A stretch of DNA of 64,000 nt from assembly GCF_040954645.1 (NCBI RefSeq), contig NC_092803.1:13951230-14015229 (forward strand), in the 5' to 3' direction. How positions within the stretch are numbered: the first letter of the stretch is position 1; each line of letters begins with the position of its first letter. Positions 43,846-53,544 of the stretch are shown here, piece by piece. The notes under the pieces are model-generated. The model worked only from the letters and a program-made list of their open reading frames with translations, did no database searches and had not been told where the DNA came from. The position numbers were made by a program, and so were the translations under genes. This DNA comes from Diabrotica undecimpunctata. Taxonomy: Eukaryota > Arthropoda > Insecta > Coleoptera > Chrysomelidae.

Positions 43846-44590
43846 AAATCTGATCGTCCCGATCAGCAACTCTATATGTAGGCACACGATGGCGGAATCT
43901 ACAGGACTCTCCAGCTCTGCATGAACCCTTTAGAAAGAAATAACAGTCTACTGACTTTGAAGGATACGATCTCATCGGGTTAATGCAACACATAGTAATT
44001 CGTACGCCGGTTTCTCGGAAGATTACTTCAAGCATGCTTCTGACAATCTTCCAGTCCAGATTATCTAGTGCATGGTCTATCTTGGGTAAGGCCAAATTCT
44101 TGATGTCGTAATTGCACACAATTTTCTTCAAATTAGTTAGAGCACGCCATATATCCTCGTAGCTTGCCCTGTCTGTATAAGACTTCCTGGTCACCATATA
44201 CAGCAAAGATCGGGAACCATCTTCTAATCTCAGTACTCTTCCAACTTTAGGCTGCTGGTTTTTTAACTCGTCCAAACGACCGAATTTCTTATAAAATACG
44301 GATGAGATTCCTTTAGTCATCTTAAGATCTTGGGCAACACAGTGGGCTAGAGAGACGTTATGCGGAACACTAAAAAGATCCTGCTGAACTTCTGTGGTCA
44401 CGCCGAATCTAGCACTCTTTCTCTCTGCGGAATTTGACATAAATTCATTAAAGCTTGGTCGCCGGTCATCTTTGATCTCATGTTGAAGGGTTCGTGCTTC
44501 TCCTGTTTCATTTGAGCCAGCATATGGTGCAAGACGATTTATGTGAACTACTTTTGGTTTACCTTTCGGCAACTTCTTAATTCGGTATAT
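43844..44590 (-). CDS. Gypsy pol C-terminus fused to TARG1/OARD1-like macrodomain and CCCH zinc finger
   Basis: The open frame (counted from a GTG at 44614 inside the LTR; there is no ATG) has three parts. Residues 10-33 (YRIKKLPKGKPKVVHINRL) are the end of the integrase C-terminal domain. Residues 77-210 match TARG1/OARD1-type macrodomains: DLFSVPHNVSLAHCV, KGISSVFYKKFG, NQQPKVGRVLRL, YMVTRKSYTDRASYED, ALPKIDHALDNLDW. Such domains bind ADP-ribose and can remove it from proteins. Residues 224-242 form a C-x7-C-x5-C-x3-H zinc finger, usually RNA-binding. The Asp of the family (human Asp125) is present as D184. The position of the catalytic Lys (human Lys84) is Arg143 with Lys next to it, and the glycine loop reads DHALD. 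The frame is intact to TAA at 43844-43846, next to the polypurine tract. Confidence 0.85.
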   Translation of the reverse strand: MYRIKKLPKGKPKVVHINRLAPYAGSNETGEARTLQHEIKDDRRPSFNEFMSNSAERKSARFGVTTEVQQDLFSVPHNVSLAHCVAQDLKMTKGISSVFYKKFGRLDELKNQQPKVGRVLRLEDGSRSLLYMVTRKSYTDRASYEDIWRALTNLKKIVCNYDIKNLALPKIDHALDNLDWKIVRSMLEVIFRETGVRITMCCINPMRSYPSKSVDCYFFLKGSCRAGESCRFRHRVPTYRVADRDDQI

Positions 44591-44698
44591 GTGACCGGTT
44601 ATTCTCTCTCGCACTCGATACGCCTCGAAGCTTCGAGAAGAGTATTAGAGATGCAATGCAACCGTTACCTGGGCCATGCCGAGAGCATGTTCGTAACA
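44591..44698 (-). repeat. Truncated 5' LTR of the Gypsy element
   Basis: The first 108 bp of the LTR (minus sense) are joined directly to pol sequence. At the joint, CGAATTA occurs both in the complete LTR and in the pol sequence, a possible microhomology. The LTR TATA box and polyadenylation signal are absent from this copy. Confidence 0.9.
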
Positions 44699-44702
44699 AT
44701 AT

Positions 44703-44920
44703 GTTGCTTAAATTCTTTCATAAAAGTGTCTCCTGATAATAGAGATAATGAAGAGCACATGGCTAGTCCAAAATCTTGCCTATAAAAATCATTGTCTAGT
44801 TTAAAATAGGCTTTGTCTGTGCACAGTGTTAATAATTTCAAGATATATGATACATTCAGTTTGGTTTTTGTTGTTAGTGTATCATCATCCTCTAATTTCA
44901 AACAAAGTGGAGTCAACTAA
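44703..44920 (-). pseudogene. Possible Penelope-like reverse transcriptase fragment, split by the Gypsy element
   Basis: The minus frame 44916-44665 reads NVSYILKLLTLCTDKAYFKL, FYRQDFGLAMCSSLSLLSGD and FMKEFKQHI before entering the Gypsy LTR. The pattern FYxQxxGxAMgsxLSP is the conserved Penelope-like reverse transcriptase block preceding the YxDD box. Here the Gly-Ser of that block reads Cys-Ser. The Gypsy insertion breaks the sequence. The continuation on the far side (minus, below 43549) is not recognisably reverse transcriptase. Confidence 0.5.
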
Positions 44921-46640
44921 AGAAATGTCCAGTTTTAGTTAAATTTCTTCTTTAGTTTTTATCTCATAAATCACCGACCCTTTCATACATTATATTCTAA
45001 AAAGGATTATTTACATAAAATCTGAGGGGCCCAAACAATTTGAATCGATTTTATACACCTGTATATATAAATCAGACCCCTTTTTATATATAATATTTAC
45101 AGTGTTAATCTTAGGCATTAGTATAGGCAAAAATTCTTTTATGGTCATGAAAAACAATTCGAACCACACCCCTGTATTTTTTATCGTTCTATTCTCACTA
45201 AAAGGTTTTAATAGCCGGTCTAAAATATTAGTAAAAATTTCACATCGTTTAAAGTCTTTATAAAATGCTAGTTCTTTGCAATAAGACAATCTTTAGTCCA
45301 CGGTAAGGCAATTTTCTTGACGCTCTATTACACAAGATTTCCGACTACTTAATAGGACACACATCTCGACGCATTATACGAAATATATATTGTAGTTGTC
45401 AGTTAATAGAATCATATCTCGCCTTAGTGCACATCTCGTTCTCTCTACATAATAAACGTACATACTCAACATATCAAAGTGGTCATTTAAACTCAGTTAT
45501 TTTCAAGACAAATTGTACAATAAAAGTGTTTGTAGATTAAGTGTGCTTTAATAAAATAAAAATACTTAAATTTGCAGTCTAAAATATTTCTTCAAACTAA
45601 TCGTAATGTTCATACTTCGCCGAAGATAAATTAATCGGAGCCTTTCATAATCAACCACTAAGAAGTTTGGTTCTCGTCTTATATTGGAGGAAATAGAAAA
45701 ATCACAACAGCTACTTTTTGTAGAAAATGCTGTGAATTATTTACAAAAGTATTCGTGTTATGTGCTAATGTTCGTATTATATCTAGGAGAAACTTTGGCA
45801 GTTTGCTGTAAGAACCCATGAAGCTGCAAGTTGGTTTGGGAGGGTGTACATTTTCGATGTGTATTTTTGGGACTTCATATAGGTGCAATGTCCTGCTGTA
45901 GTGGAGTGTTAATGTTCTTCTTTGGTGGTCTTTCAATTATTCCTTAAATTTAGATAGTGTTCTGTATACTTTATTCTCCAATAATTTGGTCGGGTCCAAA
46001 TTTTTTTTTGGCATTTTTTATAGAATTAATATGTTTTTTTTGTTTATTCTCTTATTTAACTCAGTTAAATTAATAAGTAAAGTTTAGTAAGAGTAAAGTT
46101 TTTGAAGCGAAGTGCGTACGGTCCTAATTTCTCAGTCTATCGCCAAACTACCACACACCTACCACAGTGCTGACACGAGAGGCATCGCTGCGCGCCGTAA
46201 GACCAACATTGCATTCTAACTGTGGCTTCTAGTATAGTATTAAATTTTTGTATAACAGTTGCGTTACCCATGAGAGCTAATAAGATTATTATCGATTCTT
46301 TCAATCTTCTTTTAGAACTTTAATAGTGCCTCTTTAGTTCCATTTGCTATAGATTTTGTACTTTTTTTAGTTTCATTGTACACAGTACTCTATATTCTTT
46401 TTCAGTGTCACTAATTATATCCAGTTAAGAAACTGATGGGCAGGTTACAGCAAAATTTTGATCTTTTGAGAGCATCAGGTTCTCTATTGTGTTAACTGTC
46501 TTTTATTATATTGACAACTGTGATAATTTTTCATTGCGTCCTTATTAAAAATATTATTTTGTTCTAAGAGATCAACATTCCCTAAACATTTCTAAAAGAT
46601 AAAAATTTATAGAATAAGACAATTTTTACTTTAAAAAATT
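44921..46640. other. No confidently recognised gene
   Basis: A 92-codon minus frame at 45289-45011 (beginning MSYCKELAFYKDFKRC) is protein-like but unassigned; being upstream of the Penelope-like fragment it may belong to the same element. The 85-codon minus frame at 45679-45936 is probably accidental. The remainder is AT-rich. Confidence 0.4.
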
Positions 46641-46649
46641 TTTATAAAC

Positions 46650-46738
46650 CTTTTCCCGATTGGAAATCGAAACATCAAAATCAAATGTAAAATGTAATTC
46701 GCATTAAAATCAATTGTGGTGAAATTTCATCTAAATAA
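46650..46738 (+). repeat. Degenerate Penelope-type terminal repeat
   Basis: Contains ttttcccgattggaaatcg, gaaacatc, a spacer and aattgtggtg followed by catctaaataaaa, matching the block at 16482-16577 at reduced identity. An old copy. Confidence 0.5.
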
Positions 46739-46739
46739 A

Positions 46740-47930
46740 ATACTTGTCCCAAAGGATTTAACCATACAACATCTTTCAAAGGTGAGATTAGGAAAAAAGG
46801 AATAAATTACTAACGAAATTCTAGAACTTATGGAAAGACAGAGGATACACAGACAGAGACTGAAATATTTATACCACGATACACGTGAAAATAAAAAATA
46901 AGATACGAAGAGCAAAGAAAAATGTTAAATCAAATTAAGTTATTAATTAGTTAATCTAGTACCAGTTCCTACACATACAGCAATACCAGGTTAATCCTCA
47001 TCAATAAAACATATTTTACAGAAAAATGCAGTTGACCATCTACGCTGGTAAATATGTCTGTGATATATGTAATAAACTTTTTAATCTGTCATTATCTGAA
47101 TTCTTTTCGCACAGTTAGTGCGTCGTGAAAATTAATCAAATATTTGTCAGAATTCCCGAAAAACACCCCGATTTAATAGTCTTACGGATGCTGCCAAAAA
47201 ATAACAACAAAAACGCGTTTTTCTTAAAGTAACATCATCTGAAAGGAACACATATATCACGCACTATTCAAAGAAATCCCCGCCATCCAGAGCGAAAGGT
47301 TTCTCATTTGTTATCTATAACTTTTTGCGCACTATAAGAAATTATGGCAATAAATTGGAAGCAAAAAAGGTGAATGTTTGAAGGGAGATAAACTTCCTTA
47401 TAGATGTTGTCAATAAATCTATCAAAAATAATAGACGAAGTTTTATTTCAGTTTTATCTTAAAGGGATTTTTAGCGACGAGATGGGCGATCTAATATTTT
47501 TGCTGCTTACAAATTACTTGTTTGTATTAATATATTGAGTGCTTGTCTAGAAATATTTGATTGATTATCAGTAGACGTAACCTCAACCTTTTAGAGCCAA
47601 CAACCTTTTGTTCCGTTTACTTCATATTTTTTTATAGTATGGTGTTTGTTTATAAAAAAATAGTAGGCATTGACGCTAAATAGGGCAGAAGTAGATATTT
47701 TGTCATTACTGATCCTAACTGAAGTAGACCGCTAAATGGAACAAATTTTCTTCTCTGTAAATATATATAGTGATGTAGATAATTTTATCAAATGCATTGT
47801 ATTCTCTGCTGACAGTAGGAAAAAGTATAATAACTTCTACAAGAAAATTAACATCTTGGTGTAATTAACGTTGTGCAAATTCTGTAAAATAATACAAAAC
47901 TGCTCTTCATAAATACCGCCGAAACAAAAG
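46740..47930. other. No recognisable gene
   Basis: AT-rich spacer with no supported feature. Confidence 0.5.
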
Positions 47931-47934
47931 TGGC

Positions 47935-49543
47935 GAAAACTTGATTTGTTTTAAAAAACTTAGAGCGAAGGCGAGGTATATCTTAAAATAAAGTAAAAAA
48001 ACACTCATGGAAAAACTACGTTTCCACTTTAACTCATAATAGTGCTCCTTCTCAAGAGTGGAAGAAAGTTAATCAAATACGGGGAAAAAATACGTACACA
48101 AGAATTCCAGCTCTTTTACATAAAAGTAATTTAGTAACTTATAAGCAACAAATCGTCAATGTAATCGCCGAAAATAATATCAACGGTTTAAAACCAAGAA
48201 TATACTCAAAGAAATAAATCCTCCTGTACAATATCCTTCCTAAACTTTCAAATTTGACTCTACTGTCTTAAATACTTCATTTACACTACAGGAACTCTTA
48301 ATAAGGTGCAGGTCCCGATAACATCCCGTTCATATTTCTTAAAAATCTTCCCATATCTACCGTAAAAAGATTGCTTATTACTCGTACAATATAATATGGA
48401 CCAATCAGAAATTTCCAATATTATGAAGGGAATCTATCGTTATATCAATTAAGAAACAGGATAAATCCCCGAATAATCCAAATTCCTACCGTCCTATCTC
48501 ACTGACATGCACATTGTGTAAGCTGTTAGAAAAACTAATAAATAAAAGACTTATGTAGTATCTAGAAAAACACGAAAAGCACGGCTGACAACCTGTTATG
48601 TAATGTTACAAACAGATATCACAACCGTCTTTCAAAACAAGCAAGATTTAATAGCAACATCATTTGACATTGAGAGCGCCTTCGACACTCTATTATGTTC
48701 TACTGTATTGACCAAATTAACAGAATACATTATTATGGGAAATACATTATCTTTAATCAAACAGTTTCTTTTTAATCGCCACTTTAAAGTATTAGTTGTT
48801 AACAGAAAAGCTTCCTCAACCTACTTTCAGGAAAATGGGGTACCTCAAGGATCAGTTCTAAGTTCCACTTTATTTATAATAACTATTAATGATATTTGCA
48901 AGAATATTGACAACTCCTTTATGTACAACTTATATGCCGATGATCTGATTTTATATTGCCGCGGTAAAGATACGTTCACAACTACAAACTTATTCCAAAA
49001 AGCAGTAAGTGAACGAACTTCTTGGTCTATTAGCTTTGGTATTCATTTCTCAGCTAAAAAAAATTAAAAGTATTCAAATTCAGTCGAAGAACACGTAGTA
49101 TATTATTACTTCAAATCAAATTAAATGGTACTCTGCTCACAGTAGGTAATGTACACAAGATACTAGGTTTAATTTTTGATTGTCGACTAACATGGAAACC
49201 ACAGATTACAAACATCAAAGCTAATTGCTTAACTAGATTAAATCTATTAAAATCTCTAGCAATCCATCACTGGGGAGCTGATAAAAATATCCTAATTAAG
49301 GTTTACAGATCTATCATTTGGTCTCGACTGGATTATGGATGCTTTGTATACATGTCAGCATCAAAGACTTATTTAAAGACTCGACATTATTAAGAATATC
49401 GCAATACGAATATGTCTCTCAGAGCTTTCAGATCCAGACCCGCTGAAAATATTCGATGTGAGGCAGGTAAACTTCCCCTTTCGCTTCGCAAGCAACAACT
49501 TCTTCTGATATAATTTGCTAGAGTGTCTTTAAATCAAAAAACA

Positions 49544-49613
<70 letters not shown>

Positions 49614-50790
49614 CTGATATACAAACCCTATTATTGTGAACCTAACAATAAATACCAGACATTACCTCAAATTTTACTCCCACTTTCACGACCTGTTGAT
49701 TTTTCATTAACAGATACTCATATACAATTATCAACTCCTCCTTGGATTAAAAACATACAAAAATTAACCTTTCGCTTAATAATTATTACAAAAATGAAAC
49801 CAATGGCCAAATTCTGAGGCAATCTTTCCTAGGGATTGTCAACACAAACTTCTATGACGAGATTCCCTACACAGATGTATCTAAAACTGAGACATTTGTC
49901 GAATATTCTGTAATAACTTCAAATTGTATCATTTAGAAGTTCTGCCTTCCACAATCCACCTCTATCCATACAGGGAACCTCTACGCTATCCTACAAGCAT
50001 TAAAAGGTTTATGTAAACAAACCTAAAGCCAAAAACACTGCAATATGTACAGATTCGATGTCCTGCATTGACTTGATTAAAAATATATATTCCAAACATC
50101 CATTAGTTTATGTCATACATGAAGCAACAAACTGTCTCACTTCTTCTGAAACAAACATAATATTAATCTGGATTCCTTCACACGTTGGCTTTTTAGGTAA
50201 TGAGACTGCTGATACTGCTGTAAAAGAAGCAATTACAACCAAATTAAAAATCAAATATATTCAACTAGCATCAGATCTAGTCCCAAAACAAAAACTCCTC
50301 GCAAAACCAATGAGAGAATTCAACCTCAAAATTACACAAAGTACAACCTACCATCGAAACCTTTCAGCTAGCTAACTTAAGTAGAAGGGACAAATTAATC
50401 ATTCACAGGCTAAGAATTGGTCACACGCGGCTGACACATAGACACCTGATGGCATCAGAGAAATCACCTGTTTGTGAAAATGTAGTGACTCATTAGCCGT
50501 TCAACATATTCTTACACAATGTCAAATTCGAGCAAGAACAAAAAAATACTCTATACAAGGTTATACAAATGTTATCCTAAGCCAATTAGAACTTTTTCAG
50601 AATGTACTAGATTTCCTTTGAGAAACTAACTGTATTACAAAATTTAGTGTATTCTTTTTTATTACTTTCTCTTTTCTCTTTCACATATTCTCTTTATTGT
50701 AAATTATACCTAATGTAATGTAAAATATATAGTAACAAAATTGACCCAGTGTTAATAACCTTGTAGTTGAGACACAATAAACTAAATAAA
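47935..50790 (+). pseudogene. I-type LINE with reverse transcriptase and RNase H, decayed
   Basis: A linker (SWKNYVSTLTHNSAPSQEW, near 48005) precedes the reverse transcriptase. An open frame of 154 codons (48603-49067) holds ATSFDIESAFDTLL with the catalytic Asp, NGVPQGSVLSSTLFIITIND and YNLYADDLILYC with YADD. Decayed blocks follow, including CEAGKLPLSLRKQQ. An RNase H domain lies at about 50040-50260 (DSMSCIDLIKNI, ILIWIPSHVGFLGNETAD, with the SHVGxxGNExAD signature). The C-terminal RLRIGHTRLTHRHL-like and CQIRARTKKYSIQG blocks come next, and an AATAAA-rich A-tail ends near 50790. A (TA)n tract has expanded inside it at 49548. RNase H beyond the reverse transcriptase points to the I group. 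Confidence 0.85.
49548..49611. repeat. (TA)n microsatellite inside the I-type LINE
   Basis: About 64 bp of uninterrupted TA repeats between the reverse transcriptase and RNase H parts of the LINE. Confidence 0.95.
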
Positions 50791-50799
50791 AAAAGTGAT

Positions 50800-51590
50800 C
50801 CTATTTGCGATGAATAAAACAGTGATGATAATGAATTTTATCAAAATATCTCCAGCGGCAAATAAACTTTTCAGTCTTATGTAATTCTAAACGCATGATA
50901 GCGGTAGTAATATAGTTATAAATGTGACACAAAAGAAGTTGAGGAAGGTGACATACAAGAAAATAAATGAATTAAAAGTAACACTAAATCAAAAATACAT
51001 AGATAATTTTTAAATTAAGATATTTATATGACTTAAGAATAGTTATATATAAATAATAAATATGTATAAATAAAATTAATTTTTATATGTTATTAAAGAA
51101 TACGAGGTAAATTAACATCTAGTTAACTTCTTTAGCGGTAAATGACTCCACCGGATGGCTAAAGACTTGCAGCAGCTGTGTTATGATTAAATTCACGTAG
51201 AAAATCCCATTCCTTACGCAATCTTTGTTTTGCTGCGGCCTAGACGTGTACACAGCCAATTCAGTTAACGAACTCTATACAGAAATAACTAGTTCCAGCT
51301 AGCAGTGGCTAGCATTCCACTCTCTGGTGCTGACGAACGGAATGAGTCGACTGTTTGAAGATTTGTTGACAAGGAAACCAATAAATCAAGATCGTAAAAA
51401 TTCGGTGTTTTATGATACTTAATTATTATTGAGACGAGATAAGTATATTGAATATTCTTTTGTTCAGGCGGTTATAAAACTACTTGAAAAGAATAATTGT
51501 TTAAGTTTGTTTTCACAAACATTAAACATTTGGTTGAACACAATAAAATTATTTATATGCACTATAAAATGATATATAGAATTTTCCATA
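50800..51590. other. No recognisable gene
   Basis: AT-rich with a more balanced stretch (51120-51370). No coding feature is supported. Confidence 0.5.
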
Positions 51591-51604
51591 TAAAAATGAG
51601 TGCA

Positions 51605-53528
51605 TTCGAAAGAAGAACGAATGGATGTCTGATGAGATAATGGATATGATGGATGAAAGACGTAAATTCAAGAATAAAAATGAAGAAAAATACCAGCAGA
51701 TCCACAAAATCATAAGAACGAAAATTCGAGAAGCCAAAGAAAAATGGTTTTCCAACGAATGCAGGGAAATAGAACAATACGAACGAAAATACGACAGTTA
51801 CAATATGCACAAAAAAATAAAATCAATGACAAACAAGAGGAAATTCAATAAGTCACCCAACAGCATAAAAGATGGCGATGGAAATCTTATCTCGGAGCCA
51901 TCAACGATCTTAGAAACATGGAAATCATACATAGAAAAATTATTTGCATCTGACAGGACTGATGATCACCTATATGGAGAAGGAGAAACAGGACCTTCAA
52001 TCCTTAAATCGGAGATAGAAGATGCCATTGCAGCACTAAAAAACAATAAGTCAGCAGGTCCGGACAATGTACCCTGCGAAATATTAAAGATCCTATGTAA
52101 ATCGGACAAACAGTTCCTTGATAATCTAGTTGAACTTTTTAACAACATATATAATAGCGGTAAAATCCCGGAGAACTGGCTGCAGTCAACATTTATTACA
52201 ATCCCGAAGAAACCAAAGGCCCAGATCTGTGATGACTACCGGCTTATAAGCTTGATTAATCATGTCACTAAAGCGTTCACTAAGATCATTCATAGAAGAA
52301 TATATGATAAATGTGAGTCAAATATTGATAGATCGCAGTTTGGCTTTCGGAAAGCGCTTGGAACTAGAGAAGCAATTTTCGCTCTCCAGGTGCTTATACA
52401 GCGGTGTAGAGACGTTGATAAGGACGTGTATTTGTGCTTTGTGGATTTTAGAAAAGCATTTGACAATGTCAATCATGAACAATTGATAGATATTCTGCGA
52501 AAGACAGGTATTGACGACAAGGACATTCGAATTGTGGCAAACCTATACTGGGGTCAAACAGCAAGAGCAAAAATTGGCAACGAACTCACTAAAAGTGTGC
52601 AGATCAAAAGAGGTGTCCGTCAGGGTTGTATATTATCCCCACTCCTATTCAATATTTATTCCGAAGAAATATTTAATAAATGTATGGAAAATGCAAATGA
52701 GGGCATAAAAATAAACGGCGAGTTAACAAACAATATAAGATATGCCGACGACACGGTGATCCTTGCCAGTACCATAGACGAATTACAGCAGGTAATGGAA
52801 AGAGTTTATTTAGTTAGTGAGGAATACGGCCTGAGCCTCAACTTCAAGAAGACAAAGTGGATGCTGATAAGCAGGAAGCAACAGCCTGCTCGACAGTTAC
52901 GGATAAGTAACATACTAATTGACCATGTAGAATCTTATGTGTACCTTGGCACCAACGTAAATGTAAAATGGGAACAGGCCACAGAAATTAAGGCGAGAAT
53001 AGAACGAGCTAGAGCAGCATTTAGCAATATGAAAAAGCTCCTCATAAGCAGGGATTTGTCTCTTCCCCTAAAACTACGACTAGTTAAATGCTACATTTTT
53101 CCGATCTTACTGTATGGTGTGGAGGCCTGGACGCTGACGGAGACGCTCACGAGAAAACTAGAAGCATTCGAAATGTGGGTGTACCGACGCATTCTTCGTA
53201 TATCCTGGACCGAACATGTCACCAACACAGAGGTAATCCAAAGAATCGGAAAGGAGAAAGAAATCGTGAATACAATTAAACAAAGAAAGCTTGAATATCT
53301 AGGCCACATATTGAGACACGATAAGTACCGTCTACTGCAATTGATTGTCCAGGGAAAAATAGACAGTAAGCGAGGGCCAGGCAGGAGAAGACACTCGTGG
53401 CTCCAAAATCTGAGGAAGTGGTTCGGGCTCACATCGGTCGAACTATTCAGAAGCGCCGCAAATAAGATCAGAATTGCCATGTTAATAGCCAACGTTCGCA
53501 ACGGACAGGGCACTTGAAGAAGAAGAAG
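51605..53528 (+). mobile_element. Young RTE/BovB-like LINE insertion, 5'-truncated, 13-bp target duplication
   Basis: The flanks aaaaatgagtgca at 51592-51604 and 53529-53541 are identical. The element starts abruptly inside the endonuclease-reverse transcriptase linker and ends in a gaagaagaag tail. All of the downstream coding region is uninterrupted. Loss of the 5' part is the normal result of incomplete target-primed reverse transcription. Confidence 0.93.
51625..53517 (+). CDS. RTE-like reverse transcriptase, 630 open codons (endonuclease missing)
   Basis: The frame is open from the truncation point; the first Met (51625) is not the native start. Residues 1-100 are the linker (MSDEIMDMMDERRKF). 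From about residue 130 come the reverse transcriptase blocks: NNKSAGPDNVPCEIL, DDYRLISLINHVTKAF, SQFGFRKALGTREAIF, LCFVDFRKAFDNVN (catalytic Asp at 274), RGVRQGCILSPLLFNIY (from 330) and IRYADDTVILAS (YADD from 373). The C-terminal domain has YLGTNVNVKWE, LLYGVEAWTLTE, EAFEMWVYRRILRISW, YLGHILRHDKYRLLQL and RGPGRRRHSWLQNLRKW. All catalytic aspartates are intact. Lacking the endonuclease, the copy cannot transpose by itself. It is the best reference for copies A, B, C, D and the minus-strand fragments. Confidence 0.92.
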   Translation: MSDEIMDMMDERRKFKNKNEEKYQQIHKIIRTKIREAKEKWFSNECREIEQYERKYDSYNMHKKIKSMTNKRKFNKSPNSIKDGDGNLISEPSTILETWKSYIEKLFASDRTDDHLYGEGETGPSILKSEIEDAIAALKNNKSAGPDNVPCEILKILCKSDKQFLDNLVELFNNIYNSGKIPENWLQSTFITIPKKPKAQICDDYRLISLINHVTKAFTKIIHRRIYDKCESNIDRSQFGFRKALGTREAIFALQVLIQRCRDVDKDVYLCFVDFRKAFDNVNHEQLIDILRKTGIDDKDIRIVANLYWGQTARAKIGNELTKSVQIKRGVRQGCILSPLLFNIYSEEIFNKCMENANEGIKINGELTNNIRYADDTVILASTIDELQQVMERVYLVSEEYGLSLNFKKTKWMLISRKQQPARQLRISNILIDHVESYVYLGTNVNVKWEQATEIKARIERARAAFSNMKKLLISRDLSLPLKLRLVKCYIFPILLYGVEAWTLTETLTRKLEAFEMWVYRRILRISWTEHVTNTEVIQRIGKEKEIVNTIKQRKLEYLGHILRHDKYRLLQLIVQGKIDSKRGPGRRRHSWLQNLRKWFGLTSVELFRSAANKIRIAMLIANVRNGQGT

Positions 53529-53544
53529 AAAAATGAGTGCACGT

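Larger units (their letters stand above)
43550..44698 (-). mobile_element. Ty3/Gypsy retrotransposon, internally deleted, with macrodomain and CCCH finger
   Basis: On the minus strand the insertion reads: first 108 bp of the 5' LTR (44698-44591), then directly the end of integrase and a pol C-terminal extension (to 43844), a polypurine tract (43845-43833) and a complete 283-bp LTR (43832-43550). The flanks are ATAT on both sides (43546-43549 and 44699-44702). The shared LTR segment differs at one base in 108, so the insertion is recent. The deletion removes the rest of the 5' LTR, gag and nearly all of pol. Because LTR ends and target duplication are intact, it probably formed during reverse transcription. 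Confidence 0.88.

Noticed and set aside
44612..44614. GTG as the native start of the macrodomain protein
   Set aside because: It lies within the truncated LTR; the frame is simply open through the LTR-pol joint. In a full-length element the domain would be translated as part of Pol.
51628..51640. CTGATGAGA, a hammerhead-like core
   Set aside because: It is part of the conserved RTE reading frame (SDEIMD codons) and is not followed by a stem II hairpin and GAAA.
53091..53513. 140-codon minus-strand open frame
   Set aside because: Shadow of the intact RTE reverse transcriptase on the plus strand.
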